A DNA stretch of 64,000 bases from Perkinsela sp. pyNocScin1 (taxonomy: Eukaryota > Euglenozoa > Kinetoplastea > Prokinetoplastida > Perkinselidae), in contig CAXHTR010000005.1 in NCBI GenBank assembly GCA_964019655.1, positions 1,116,001-1,180,000 of the forward strand. The letters run 5' to 3'. The translations under genes and the position numbers were made by a program. This document shows positions 20,719 through 30,879 of the stretch, one piece after another. Positions within the stretch are counted from its first letter, which is position 1; each line of letters begins with the position of its first letter. A model generated the notes under the pieces. It saw only the letters and a list, made by a program, of their open reading frames with translations. It was not told the origin of the DNA and ran no database searches.

Positions 20719-21462
20719 ATGGTTATGAAGCATCTCTTCACCTTTTTGCGCACAGACGACCCCCACCTTGGCCGCCTCGACTACGATTCGCTCACTGATC
20801 AGATGCGCATGGAATTACTCTTTGATGGAATGGACGAGAAACATAAGGCCATCCTCCAAGACGAGCATCAGAACTACAGAGATGTGTGCGACTGGGGTAT
20901 CATCACATGCACGGATAGCCGTGTCCAAGCTGTCGAAATGCGGCAATGGAACTTTCACGAAATTCAGTTTCCTTTTCCGTTTCTCCCACCGCACATCGAA
21001 AATTTCACGATGGGCCAGTGCAAGCTCTATGGCACGCTGGACACAGCCGATCTGCCGCTTGCGCTTGTGAAATTCAGCGTCCCGGCCAATTCCCTTTTTG
21101 GCACACTACATTTCAAAGGCTTTCCCGAGAATCTCAATGAAATCGACATCGGCTCAAACAAATTTACAGGAAGCTGTCTCCTTGCAGACCTCCCGCGAAA
21201 ACTGACTGTTTTCAAAGCGTATGCCAACCAATTCAGTGGCGAAATATCGCTCGAAAATCTCCCACCGGATATGACAGATTTGAATCTGTATAAAAATCTC
21301 CTCACCGGGTCAGTCGTCTTCCCGCAGCTACCGGCTTCTCTGACTCGGCTCGATATGCGAAACAATGCGTTCGAGGGTGACCATCGAATCGATGTCCCGC
21401 TACCGAAAACGCTGTATAAAAGGTGTCTCAAGCAGTCGTTCCCAGCGTTGTTTCAAAGGTAA
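20719..21462 (+). CDS. Subfamily A LRR protein (247 aa)
   Basis: Leader MVMKHLFTFLRTDDPHLGRLD (ATG 20719 or 20725), helix SLTDQMRMELLFDGM, cap VCDWGIITC, six LRRs (LPPHIEN, LPLALVK, FPENLNE, LPRKLTV, LPPDMTD, LPASLTR). It ends after a seventh partial repeat with a basic tail (LPKTLYKRCLKQSFPALFQR) in place of the VVDExG motif, so the C-terminus may be truncated. The FPFPFLPPHIE segment after the cap resembles FPFDFIPP of 34460-35329 and FPFSFLPP of 44425-45390, marking a sub-branch. Confidence 0.88.
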   Translation: MVMKHLFTFLRTDDPHLGRLDYDSLTDQMRMELLFDGMDEKHKAILQDEHQNYRDVCDWGIITCTDSRVQAVEMRQWNFHEIQFPFPFLPPHIENFTMGQCKLYGTLDTADLPLALVKFSVPANSLFGTLHFKGFPENLNEIDIGSNKFTGSCLLADLPRKLTVFKAYANQFSGEISLENLPPDMTDLNLYKNLLTGSVVFPQLPASLTRLDMRNNAFEGDHRIDVPLPKTLYKRCLKQSFPALFQR

Positions 21463-21600
21463 GATAATGGGGTGAATGCAATCTTGAAGTGAGGTATACA
21501 ATTGAGAATTAAATGAAGAATAAATTTAAAGGTGCTAGAGTACAGGTAAATTTTTAAAATAATATTGTCGAATTTTCATCAGAAGGCCTTTCCAACGTTC

Positions 21601-21619
21601 TTTTTTTCAATATATTCAG
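21601..21619 (+). promoter_or_regulatory. Candidate splice-acceptor before 21627
   Basis: A T-rich tract followed by TATATTCAG, the AG being seven bases before the ATG at 21627. One of the clearest examples of the arrangement in the window. Confidence 0.45.
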
Positions 21620-21626
21620 TAAAATC

Positions 21627-22265
21627 ATGCTTGTCCAGTCAGCTTTCACTTTTGCACTATCAGCCGATCCGCAGCCACTTCTATATAGCAAAGCACACGA
21701 TTTCCAAAGAGAGTGCATGCTCAAGTTCTTTTATCTCCTCGAGTACGACCACGACCTCTCGGATGATGTTTGCGAGTGGGAGGGTGTCGGCTGTAATGCA
21801 TCTGATAGCATCATAACAGTAGACCTCAGAAACGTTGACCGCTTCACGCACTTTTGCCTTGAATTTGTCCCGAGCACTGTGCAGCATCTGATTTTCGCGA
21901 AAAAACCCATTTGTGGTCCTCTGAACGTTCGCCAGCTACCTCGAGACCTCCTGCACGGACACTTTCAGGAGACTAAGCTCACTGGTACTATCAATTTGCA
22001 GGCGCTCCCGCAGAAGGTTATCACCATGCAGCTGCAGGTCAATCAGCTCAAGGGCGTCGTGTACATCGGGGATCTTCCGCCGAGCATGCGCGCGCTCTAC
22101 CTCGCGGGGAACCCCTTCCGGCGGGTGTACGTGGACAACAGCCGACTCCCGCAGCACCTGGAATTGGTGACATGTCCGCCGGATCGGCGCGGCAGGAAGA
22201 TATCGATCGTATCTGTCGATGGGAGCGAAGTGGACAGTCGAGTGCACTATCACCCTATCCGCTGA
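21627..22265 (+). CDS. Subfamily C LRR protein (212 aa)
   Basis: Leader MLVQSAFTFALSADPQPLL, helix HDFQRECMLKFFYLL (compare MQRECMLKFL at 12082), cap VCEWEGVGC, about four LRR-like segments (VPSTVQH, LPRDLLH, LPQKVIT, LPPSMRA) and the tail KISIVSVDGSEVDSRVH, a clean example of the subfamily VDxRV ending. Intact. Last gene of the first plus block, facing the minus block across a convergent strand switch. Confidence 0.89.
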   Translation: MLVQSAFTFALSADPQPLLYSKAHDFQRECMLKFFYLLEYDHDLSDDVCEWEGVGCNASDSIITVDLRNVDRFTHFCLEFVPSTVQHLIFAKKPICGPLNVRQLPRDLLHGHFQETKLTGTINLQALPQKVITMQLQVNQLKGVVYIGDLPPSMRALYLAGNPFRRVYVDNSRLPQHLELVTCPPDRRGRKISIVSVDGSEVDSRVHYHPIR

Positions 22266-23044
22266 AGTTGTGAAGGTAGAGATATCAGCATCAATTCAGC
22301 ATCAGCAGCCGACGGCGGGTCCCTCGACCCTCTGGTGGAAACGAACAAACCGTGGGGCGAGCGATATGAAATAGAGGCTTGAGATTAAGATTCATACATA
22401 TATCTTCAGAATACAGGGGCTTTACCTCTGCATTGGAATCTTCTGAAAGGAGATTTGTCTATTGAATTATCGCTATATTTATGAAGAAAGTACGAATGCT
22501 CGTTCGAGATTATCTTTGAAGTACTGCGCGTGATCAAGTACAGGTGCCAAAGATATGAAAGCCTGATTTTATTCAAAGTGATTGCATGCAGTGTTTTCGG
22601 CTTGCGAAAATTTCTTCCGAAAAGCATACGCTCGTTTTGGATCCCGTTGTTTGCGTACGCTGCAGCATCTGCATACACTTTTCACAGGAAGCAGTGATCT
22701 CACCGTTCACAAAGGAGTGTTCAAGGGCTTATGCGGTACAACATTTTTATGTCGTTTGCATTTTGAATGAATCATTTCTTCCCCACTGCATCCAATGAAA
22801 GTTGTTCTGAAAGAGATGAGATCTTTCGCATCGATTGGGAACAGCAAATTGCTGATGATGGTCTGTGATGTTTTGCGCAACATCTCAAAACACAAACCGT
22901 TTTCGCAATTTGAACCATTTTCTGCATTGAAAATTATGAACTTAAAGAAGTACACAAAAAATTTTTACTTCTCGCATTCGGCCGCAGAACTAACATGAAG
23001 GAACTAAGTTCGTACTCTTTCAGACACAATTAGTATTCACCCAT
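22266..23044. other. Convergent strand-switch region
   Basis: 780 bases between the 3' ends of two opposed blocks. Open frames are short and lack family features. No hairpin long enough to call a terminator was seen. Its position predicts transcription termination or 3' processing. Confidence 0.5.
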
Positions 23045-23998
23045 TTAACCATACAGGTCAAAGTCATCATCCGAAGCACTGTCCCTTTCTTCTTCCATCA
23101 GCGGGTGCCAGTTCTCTCCCTTGAGTATCCACTCCTCGTACGGGTGCCACTCGCCGCTCGGGGTCTCCACTGCCGAGACACTCGTCCCGTACAAAAAGAC
23201 CCGCATGAGCTCTTCCTCGGCGTACACCCAGGCGTCGAAGTGCTTCCCTTCCTTGACCACAGCTGTGCCCGAGAAATCCGTATTGTGCGCTCTGACCTGT
23301 CGGAGGGAGTCTGGCGGGGTGGTGAGGCGAAACTCCCCAGAGAGCTGTGTGTCGGAGATATCGAGCTCTTCGAGCGCTTTTGGCAAATTTTCGAGGTCAA
23401 CTCCCCCCGTGAACTCGTTCTTCTGCACAAAGAGGTGAATCAGCGCACTCGGGAGTTTCTCCAGATGCAAACTTCCGCTGAAATTATTTTCGCTCATGTT
23501 CACACTTTCGATATTCTCTGGGAGATTCCGAAGGTCGCAGCTACCCGAAAATACGTTTTCTTTTATCGAGAAGAGCTGCAGGGGGTTGGGCAGTGCTGTC
23601 ATATCGACAGTCCCCGAGAGCTTGTGGCGCGTCACGCAGAAGCGGCGCAGCTTGCTTGGCAGTAGCGCTGTCTGCAGTGTTCCGCTCGAAATCGAATTTG
23701 TGTTGCACATAAAGAGAAAGAGAAGATTTTTCGGGAGGTACTCGAGCGCGATAGTCCCATCGAACTGAATATTCCAGGGGTTACCCTCTTTGATAGCAAA
23801 GCTCACGACATTGTCGCTGGCGTCGCACGTGGTGCCCTTCCACTCGCAGAAGTCGAGATATGCGCCGTTGTTGTCCTGGAAATGCCGCTTGGTGGAGTCT
23901 GCTGTGCCGTCGATGAGCATCTCCATGAGCGCCTGGTCGGAGAGAGACTCGTAGCTGAGGCGGCCGAGGGATGGGTCGACAGTCAGGGTGTGGAGCAT
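23045..23998 (-). CDS. Subfamily A LRR protein (317 aa)
   Basis: I choose ATG 23998 (MLHTLTVDPSLGRLSYE) because CACCCTTTTCTCCAG ends just four bases before it. The upstream ATG at 24025 lies within that tract. Helix SLSDQALMEMLIDGT, cap FCEWKGTTC, seven LRRs (LPKNLLF, LPSKLRR, LPNPLQL, LPENIES, LPSALIH, LPKALEE, PPDSLRQ), tail VSAVETPSGEWHPYEEW and an acidic end (DSASDDDFDLYG). Intact, near-consensus member. Confidence 0.91.
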   Translation of the reverse strand: MLHTLTVDPSLGRLSYESLSDQALMEMLIDGTADSTKRHFQDNNGAYLDFCEWKGTTCDASDNVVSFAIKEGNPWNIQFDGTIALEYLPKNLLFLFMCNTNSISSGTLQTALLPSKLRRFCVTRHKLSGTVDMTALPNPLQLFSIKENVFSGSCDLRNLPENIESVNMSENNFSGSLHLEKLPSALIHLFVQKNEFTGGVDLENLPKALEELDISDTQLSGEFRLTTPPDSLRQVRAHNTDFSGTAVVKEGKHFDAWVYAEEELMRVFLYGTSVSAVETPSGEWHPYEEWILKGENWHPLMEEERDSASDDDFDLYG

Positions 23999-24002
23999 TG
24001 CA

Positions 24003-24020
24003 CTGGAGAAAAGGGTGAAA
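24003..24020 (-). promoter_or_regulatory. Candidate splice-acceptor deciding start at 23998
   Basis: On the minus strand TTCACCCTTTTCTCCAG precedes TGCAATG. A transcript trimmed here would exclude the ATG at 24025. Confidence 0.5.
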
Positions 24021-24157
24021 TACATACTATCGTAAAGAGTCTATCAGCGGGGAAGCAGTGCATTTTTCACAGACTCTTATGTATTATAGTAAATTTTACT
24101 CAATTTGCCGTATTCTCAGTATTGCTATTGGCATCTGATTTTTTCATAGTCTTGCCC

Positions 24158-25196
24158 TTAGCATTGAATCTCGAGACCATCACCCGGTCTCACTATTTTG
24201 ATCGCATTTCCAGCTATGTTGAGGCGAATTCGCTGCAGGGCTTCAATGTCGATCTCTCCGATCGTTGTTGTTGAGCCAAATCTCGTCCTCAGTTTCAGGA
24301 ATAGTATCCAGTGATAATTCTCCTGAAAGTTTGTTCTTTTGCGTGCGAAGGAAGTGAGCATTTGGGAGAAATCTTGTGAATCCCCCGAGGGAACCTACGA
24401 GTTGGTTGTCATCAACATGGAATCGGAGTTGATTCTCGATGATTTGTGAGAAATGAACTGTTCCCGTAAAACGATTTCCTGAGAGCTCAAACGCTTCCAT
24501 ACGCGCTGGGATCGCATCGAATATGAGACTTCCATAAAGATCGTTATTCGAAACGTCTAGGTGAGTTAAATTGGGCGGCAAAGATAAAAGACTTATCTCT
24601 CCTGAGAATTGATTTACTCCGAGACCGAGGAGCGTAAGCGATGGTGGGAGGTTCGAGAGGAGTATACCTCCACACAGTTTGTTCCCAGGAACAGAAAATA
24701 TTTCGAGATTTGGGGGCATGGCTGCCCAGTTGATCTCGCCTTGAAGTTTGTTTTCACCGACATCAACTATCTGGATGCCCCGAGGAAAATCAGACATCAC
24801 AAGCGGTCCTTCGATCTCGTTTCTGACAACACTGAAACTTTTTATGATATCAGGGAGTGCATTAGCCTCGAGCGTACCACGTATCGCTTGCCCATCGAGC
24901 AGAATCAATTGCACTGTTTGTGGTAAAAATTTCATGTTCATCCGACCTCCAAGCAGTGCTTCTTGGGGTTCTTCGTCATAGTCAATATGAATTTCCACGA
25001 CCTCTCCAGCATCGTTGCATGTGATTCCATGCCACTCGGAAAGATCTTTGTAGTTTTCATTATGCATGAACCTGTCCTTGTTTTGCATTGCGTCGACAAA
25101 CATTTCCATTTGCGCTTGCTGTGAGAGGAGGCTCGGATCTAAGCGGCTCAAGTGCGAGTCATCAGATGCGATGAGTACGCTGATTGCAGGTATCAT
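24158..25196 (-). pseudogene. Subfamily E LRR gene with out-of-frame internal deletion
   Basis: ATG 25196 gives the leader MIPAISVLIASDDSHLSRLD, helix LLSQQAQMEMFVDAM, cap SEWHGITC with only the second cysteine, and about eight LRRs, ending at a TGA at 24243 after IPETEDEIWLNNN. The family tail is found in another frame just beyond (IGEIDIEALQRIRLNIAGN to LEIQC, stop at 24158). Against the 28611 copy, about six repeats are missing between these parts. A 317-residue truncated protein could still be made, so expression is possible. Confidence 0.78.
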
Positions 25197-25503
25197 TTAT
25201 TTTGAAAAAAAAGAAAAGAGTAGCTAGGTGAAGATAGTTGCTGTGAAAGCGCGTTGGATTCAGTGAGGAGAAAGAGACGAACCGCACAATTTTCCATTTG
25301 AATATAAATCCGCCCTTTGTGTTAAAGTGCACTGCGAATATTCGGTTACATATGAAACTTGCAAAAAAAAAACACATATCAGCAATAGTATTCGCTTCTG
25401 CGTATTCAAGCGCATAAGAGAATATAAATATTAGATAATCCCGATTTCATCATATTTCTTCTGCATTCACATGGTTATTTAGTATTGCCGAAACGGATTC
25501 GCT

Positions 25504-26914
25504 TCATTCTGAGCAATCAATTGTCAAAGAATCAGCTTCATTCACTAACTGCACAATATTCCCGACGAGATTGACCCGAATGCGCTTCAGGTCTAGATTT
25601 CCGAGATCCAGCTGCACAAAAATCTGATTCTTCGCGATGTTTAAAGACTTGAGCGACGGCGGAATGTGCATCAGATTCAATGTCCCCGAAAAATTGTTCT
25701 CTGAGCCATCAAGCTCAGAAAGCATATCCGGGAGATTTACCAAATCGAGAAATCCCGACAGATCGTTGCACTCGAACTTGATAATGTCGAGCAATGCTGG
25801 CAATGTCGTGAGAGCCACTGTCCCCTCAAATTTGTTGTGGCCAATGCGAATCGCATCCAGATCTGCCGGAAGCTTTTCAAAGGCGGCGCTTCCATGAATC
25901 TGATTGTTGTTGAGAGCAATACTGATGATTGCGTCGCTGTCAACTAAATTGATGAGCCCGGCGAAATCAAAAATTCCTGAAAAATCGTTTTCACCCAACA
26001 AGATCTCGTCGATGCGATCAGGTATATCTTCGAGCTCTATTCTACCTGAAAATCTGTTCTTCTCTGTGTCTAGGTAGCGAACATTTGGCAGAAATTTTTT
26101 GATTTTGCCGAAAGATCCTGTAAGCTCGTTGCCATTCACGAGAAAGCGTATTTCGTTTTCGAACGTATGCTTCAAAGTGAGACTTCCCGTAAAATAATTG
26201 TTTGAAAGCTCAAGTATTGTCACAGTCTCAGGCAGCGTATCAAATACGAGACTCCCAAAAAGTTTGTTCTTCTCGACGGAAAGATGCACAAGATTGTTAG
26301 GTAGAGACAAGAAGCTGATTTCCCCTGTAAACTCATTTTCCGCGAGATCTATAAGAGTTACCGTTGAAGGAAGGTCTGAAAGGAATACACTGCCGCAAAG
26401 TTTATTCGATCGAGCATTGAAACGTTGTATGCTGGGGGGCATGTGTATCCAATCAATCATACCGCATAGCGTGTTCGCACTCACATCAATTTCAGTCATT
26501 CTACGAGGAAAGTCTTGAAGTTTTAGCTCCCCAGTGATCGTGTTGGATCGCATGCCGATCTTCTGAAGATCAGCCGGCATATCGTTTGCTTCGAGAGTCC
26601 CTTGGATTTCTTGCCTTTCGAGCGTCAGTGATCGGACTGATGATCGCACTGAGAAATCGCATATTCATATGGCCTCCAAGCCTTGGGTGCTGAGGGGCTA
26701 GACGATCGGTAATTCTGAGTTCTATTACTTCTGCAGAATCGTTGCATGTCACACCGTGCCATTCAGAAAGATCTTTATAATTTCCATGACTCATAAACCC
26801 ATCCTTTCGGTGCATAGCGTCGACAAACATTTCCATTTGCGCCTGCTGTGACAGGAGTGTTGGATCGAGTCGACTCATGTGTGCGTCATCAGAAGCGATG
26901 AGTAAGCTAATCAT
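25504..26914 (-). pseudogene. Subfamily E LRR gene with frameshift near its start
   Basis: ATG 26914 gives MISLLIASDDAHMSRLD, helix LLSQQAQMEMFVDAM, cap SEWHGVTC, and GGHMNMRFLS. The frame is then lost near 26640, and the remaining 13 or so LRRs continue in the next frame (SSVRSLTLERQ, EANDMPADLQK and on) to the ending LTIDCSE. Aligned by eye with the 28611 copy (NMRFLPSTVRSL), this copy has four extra bases within a near-duplicate of 10 bases. Apart from this it looks like a complete 470-residue relative. Confidence 0.82.
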
Positions 26915-27195
26915 TTTAAACGAGACAAAAAGGATTATAACAAGAAATGGAAAACTGGATTGCTAGCTGCTTGATACTCACTGTATTTTTCTCTTGCCAT
27001 AGATCGAGCCCGTACTTTCCGCTCAGAGAAGCATCAGTAAAAGAAGAAAATTAAAAAATACGAATGATCCTCAAAAAAATTAAGACAAGAGGCCCATTGT
27101 ACAATGTATCTGTTCTAATCATCACATATACTTATGCTTAGCCCATTGGGTTTATAATTTACTGTGTACACATCGTTCCTTGCCTCCAAAAGGCA

Positions 27196-28611
27196 TTATT
27201 CTGAGCACACAACAGTGAGATTGCTCTCAGTCTCAATCTGAACTGCATTTCCAGCAAGGTTGATTACTAGTCCATCAAGATCGAAGATCTCGATACCGAT
27301 GCTTATCGTTAACTGATTTTTTGACAGGTTCAGCTTCCTGAGTGGCTCTGGTAGACTTTGTAAGTTGATACCACCAGAAAAATTATTCCCCGAAGCGTTG
27401 AGCTGCTCAAGAGCAGCCGGGAGATAAGTTAAGTCCAGAGACCCCGAAAAATTGTTGAACTCGATCTCTAAGTCCGTGAGATCTTCGGGAAGAGTTGTAA
27501 GTGCAACACTTCCTTCAAATGCATTGTGACCGATGGAAAGTATTGTAAGTCCCCTTGGTAAGTTCTCAAAGGCAGCATTGCCATGAAACTGATTGTGCGC
27601 GAGGTTCACAGCAATAATTTCGTGACTCTCGGGGATGTCGATGAGCCCGCCGAAGTCAAAAGTCCCCGAAAAATCGTTGTGTTGAAAGCAAAAATCTTTA
27701 ATTTGAAGAGGAATAGCACTGAGCGGTACCTCACCTGAGAGCATGTTCTTGTCTACGTAAAGGGTGTGCACATTTGGTAGAAATTCTTGGAATGTCGCAA
27801 GTGACCCTTCTACCTCGTTTCCACGGATAGAAAAATACAGCGCATTCGGAATGATGCGTTTGAAATCAATATTCCCCGTAAAATGATTGCTGGAAAGTTG
27901 GAGAGTAGATAATCTTTCGGGAACAGCATCGAATAGGAGGCGGCCGCACAGATTATTGCCTCCGATGGAAAGCTGATGTAGGTTCCGGGGTAATGAAAGG
28001 AGATTTATTTCGCCTGAGAATTGATTATTTGCTAGATTGAGAACTTCAAGTGTCGAGGGAAGGTTTGTCAGAAGTATACTGCCATGAAATTCATTTGACA
28101 CGGCATCAAAATTTTTCAGATTAGCTGGCAAAAATTCCCATTCGATTTCACCAGAAAGTGCGTTATACTCTACTTGTAAAGTAGTAAGCGTTTGCGGAAA
28201 ATCTTTCACATTGAGCTCTCCAGTGATCAAATTGGATCGAATATTGAACGTCTCAAGATAAGTCGGCATATCGTTGGCTTCTAGAGTTCCTTCCATATCT
28301 TGCCCAACTATGATGAGTGATCGTACTGTAGATGGTAGAAAGCGCATATTCATACGACCTCCAAGTTTTGGATGCTGATGGTGCACATCATGAGAAATAC
28401 GTACTTCTATTACTTCTTCATTATCGTTGCATGTCATTCCTTGCCACTCAGAAATATCTTTGTAATTCTCATTATGCATGAACCTGTCCTTGTTTTGCAT
28501 TGCGTCGACAAACATTTCCATTTGCGCCTGCTGTGACAGGAGTGTTGGATCTAGGCGACTCATGTGTGCATCATCAGATGCGATAAGTAAGCTGATTGAA
28601 GATGTAGTCAT
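27196..28611 (-). CDS. Subfamily E LRR protein (471 aa)
   Basis: Leader MTTSSISLLIASDDAHMSRLD, helix LLSQQAQMEMFVDAM, cap SEWQGMTC with a single cysteine, then about 15 LRRs (LPSTVRS, MPTYLET, FPQTLTT, LPANLKN, LPSTLEV, LPRNLHQ, VPERLST and others) including two irregular units (KRIIPNALYF, GGLIDIPESHE). The tail LVINLAGNAVQIETE ending VVCSE differs from other subfamilies. The only intact member of this three-gene tandem set and the natural reference for reading its two broken neighbours. Confidence 0.92.
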   Translation of the reverse strand: MTTSSISLLIASDDAHMSRLDPTLLSQQAQMEMFVDAMQNKDRFMHNENYKDISEWQGMTCNDNEEVIEVRISHDVHHQHPKLGGRMNMRFLPSTVRSLIIVGQDMEGTLEANDMPTYLETFNIRSNLITGELNVKDFPQTLTTLQVEYNALSGEIEWEFLPANLKNFDAVSNEFHGSILLTNLPSTLEVLNLANNQFSGEINLLSLPRNLHQLSIGGNNLCGRLLFDAVPERLSTLQLSSNHFTGNIDFKRIIPNALYFSIRGNEVEGSLATFQEFLPNVHTLYVDKNMLSGEVPLSAIPLQIKDFCFQHNDFSGTFDFGGLIDIPESHEIIAVNLAHNQFHGNAAFENLPRGLTILSIGHNAFEGSVALTTLPEDLTDLEIEFNNFSGSLDLTYLPAALEQLNASGNNFSGGINLQSLPEPLRKLNLSKNQLTISIGIEIFDLDGLVINLAGNAVQIETESNLTVVCSE

Positions 28612-29236
28612 TCACGGAGTATGAGAAAAAATCTGAATATGACGAGATATACTAAAGAAACCTGAGTCAAAAGATGGCTGCGTCGTGAGAAGAAAGTTTC
28701 TGAGTTATGAATGACCATGCTCTGTCTTTCAAGAATTCTATAAATGGAAACAAGTAATGAACAAGGTTCATGTGGGTTTTATTTTCTATTAACGAATAGA
28801 ATGACCATGTTGTGCTCTTTTAAGGTACTGTACTTAAGGATGCGCATATATCTTTCTTACTAGCTTTCTATACTTCATCCTGTTGCCCTTGTTTTTCACT
28901 AAAGTAAGCACTAAATGCCAGCGCCTGGGCATCATTATCTCACTCAAAAAACTAACCCAAAGATTTTTTTAAGTATGAGGTCATAACTTTTTCGCTTGTT
29001 TAACATTGCATACTGTATGCCCGAACCGGCAGGATTCTTGACCACTTAAAAAAAACCGGTCAAGAAACCCGAAATGTGGTCAAGAATCTTGGCCGATTCG
29101 CCTTTAAAGTGGTCAATAATCTTGCCGGCGGTCAAGAAACCCGACCCGGTCAATCAACCTAGCGACCAATGCATTGGTTGTTAAAACCTGAGGGAGCAAT
29201 CTGTTTTTTAATAGGGTATGGCCAAAGCCAAAATGT

Positions 29237-29746
29237 TCAGCCCTGGGCCAAGCACCGGGCGTAGCCCGGTGCGTTCGAAGCCTGCAATGACAGGAAGAAG
29301 GAAAAGGTTAAGCTAAGGCCAAGCAACGGGCGTAGCCCGGTGCGTTCAATGCCTGCTGCGAAGCTGGTATGGACTGCGGTGAAGCCCGGCAGCAAGAAAA
29401 GCGCCGCAGGCGGGGGCCCGGGGCCGGAACGGCCCCGAAGTCTATTTTCGATGGTTCGTGATCTCTTGTGTGGCTGCTCCTCCATAGCCAGACTCGTCGG
29501 AAGGGATCTCCAGAGCATAATCAATGCGTGTCCGACGCTTTTCAGGAGTTCGTAGATCGCTTTTTTGAAATGTGCTTCTAGTAACTCTAAATGTATGTCC
29601 ATTTCAACCTGCTTCGAATGTCCCTTGGTTGCACTGATTTTTGCTCTGGAGCTGCAGTGCTTTTTTCCTTTTACCCCTTGTTGCACTAATTTTTTTCGTT
29701 TTCGGACCTCTCCGCACTTGCAGTATTTATTGCGATGCGCCTGCAC
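29237..29746 (-). CDS. Unrecognised open frame inside repeat element (169 aa)
   Basis: I do not recognise this frame. It starts MQAHRNKYCKCGEVRKRKK, very basic with a CxC and a further Cys near residue 31, has a central amphipathic stretch (LLEAHFKKAIYELLKS), then a Pro/Gly-rich part encoded by the GC-rich hairpin repeats and a hydrophobic end. It has no LRR features and lies wholly inside the 29016-30151 element, so if real it belongs to that element. The C-terminal third may be only translated repeat. Confidence 0.25.
   Translation of the reverse strand: MQAHRNKYCKCGEVRKRKKLVQQGVKGKKHCSSRAKISATKGHSKQVEMDIHLELLEAHFKKAIYELLKSVGHALIMLWRSLPTSLAMEEQPHKRSRTIENRLRGRSGPGPPPAALFLLPGFTAVHTSFAAGIERTGLRPLLGLSLTFSFFLSLQASNAPGYARCLAQG
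29248..29355. repeat. Direct repeat with GC hairpin
   Basis: Two copies about 75 bases apart of GGCCAAGCAMCGGGCGTAG followed by CCCGGTGCGTTC, each containing a small CGGG/CCCG hairpin. Markedly more GC-rich than the surroundings. Confidence 0.6.
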
Positions 29747-30720
29747 TAATTATTTCTCCATGGGATTATCTTTCTAAGATGTATTGAGAATATGAGAGAA
29801 CGGAAAGTATATTGAGAATTTTCTTAGCAAAAGTGGTGAATCTTCTTGACACGGGTCAAGCCAGAACCGGTGCGAACTCGGCCAAAATTGGTCAAGAAAC
29901 CAGGACAGAACGTCAAAAAACCGGTCAAGAAACCCGAAAATCGGTCAAGAAACTTGGACAAAGGTGGTCAAGAAACTTGGACAAATTGACTCAAAAGTGG
30001 TCAATAATCTTGCCACCGGTCAAGAAACTTGGCCAGAACGCTAAAAAACCGGTCAACCAACCTGTCCAAGAAAAAAATCGCCAGTCAAGAAACCTGCCAC
30101 CGGTCAAGAAACCTGTCACGGGTGGTCAAGAAACCTGCCAGTTCGGGTATGTTTGTATTTCTGTTTGCATATGCACTGTTGAGTGGAAACAGAGTACATT
30201 AGCAAATTTGATACCCAGTATTTATAGAAATGTGAAGAGATAAATTTTTTATTCTAGACGTACATTGCGCTGCCATCGCACATGTACGCATTACGATATT
30301 TGGATATTATTCAAGAGTATCGATACAAGAAAAATCTGAGAGGTGAAATTGATCGGGCATATCTTAAACTATTGAAAATGGAATGACTTATAGATGACGA
30401 ATCATATGACATTCGTTATCATAACAAAACTTCTACAGATTGTGGCAGCTCTGGTATTCAGTGTTACTTCGTGCTTATTAAATCTCCACTCGTCCTTAAC
30501 AATCAGAGGATACAAAAATTTTCTTTTTACTTCTTTTAGTTTCTTATGTGCAGGTATGAGTGATTGATCAAGTTTCCACTTGATAACATCATGAGCTGAA
30601 GCGCATTGAGTTACGCAGTATATTTATCTTCTTGTGCGCATTTCTTTTTTCATACACAGAAGATTTTAATGATCATTGGACCCACTGTGTGATCTTGCAA
30701 AAAAGAAAATTCAATTTCGT

Positions 30721-30800
30721 GTGATCTTGCAAAATTCTGTGTGATCTTGCAAAGTAATGTTTGATCTTGCAAAGTTTTGTGTGATCTTGCAATATCCTAG
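30721..30800. repeat. 20-bp tandem repeats, left arm of element
   Basis: Four consecutive 20-base units beginning GTGATCTTGCAA (the third begins TTGATC). The same unit forms the terminal repeat and recurs at 31054-31109. Confidence 0.8.
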
Positions 30801-30807
30801 AATCACG

Positions 30808-30879
30808 GTGGAAGGAATCGAACCTGGGTCAGTGGTCCGTCATTATACTGCTAACTTTCAATTTTTTCATTGTGGCTTC
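30808..30879 (-). tRNA. Degenerate tRNA-like sequence (possible tRNA-derived relic)
   Basis: On the minus strand a perfect B-box, GGTTCGATTCC (30814-30824), is followed after 11 bases by a 7-base acceptor-like end CACCGTG. A candidate 5' acceptor CACAATG pairs at five of seven positions, giving a 72-base unit. A four-pair stem with a 7-base loop (GTTAG..ATGAC) can be drawn, but loop position 33 is A not T and the T stem pairs poorly. GTTAGCAGTATAATGAC also resembles an A-box. A functional tRNA is unlikely. A tRNA-derived relic or a chance Pol III-like box is more probable. Confidence 0.25.

Larger units (their letters stand above)
29016..30151. mobile_element. 1.1 kb element with 30-bp terminal inverted repeats
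   Basis: Left end 29016-29045 and right end 30122-30151 are inverted copies matching at 26 of 30 positions, with core GGCAGG(A/T)TTCTTGACCAC. Inside both ends are clusters of a short degenerate motif GGTCAAGAAACC, about four on the left (to about 29160) and more than ten on the right (29850-30140). The middle is GC-rich and includes a direct repeat (29248 and 29320) with a CGGGCGTAGCCCG hairpin, and a 169-codon minus-strand open frame. I could not define a target-site duplication. It may be a non-autonomous DNA transposon or foldback element. No transposase is recognised. Confidence 0.6.

Noticed and set aside
22266-23044. A terminator hairpin in the convergent switch
   Set aside because: I found no inverted repeat long enough, or followed by a T run, to support one.
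29812-30243. A 143-codon plus-strand open frame
   Set aside because: It is a translation of the GGTCAAGAAACC repeat cluster and has no independent protein character.
30808-30879. A functional tRNA gene
   Set aside because: Only the B-box is perfect. The T stem and acceptor have mismatches, the D arm is not convincing and the anticodon loop lacks T33.
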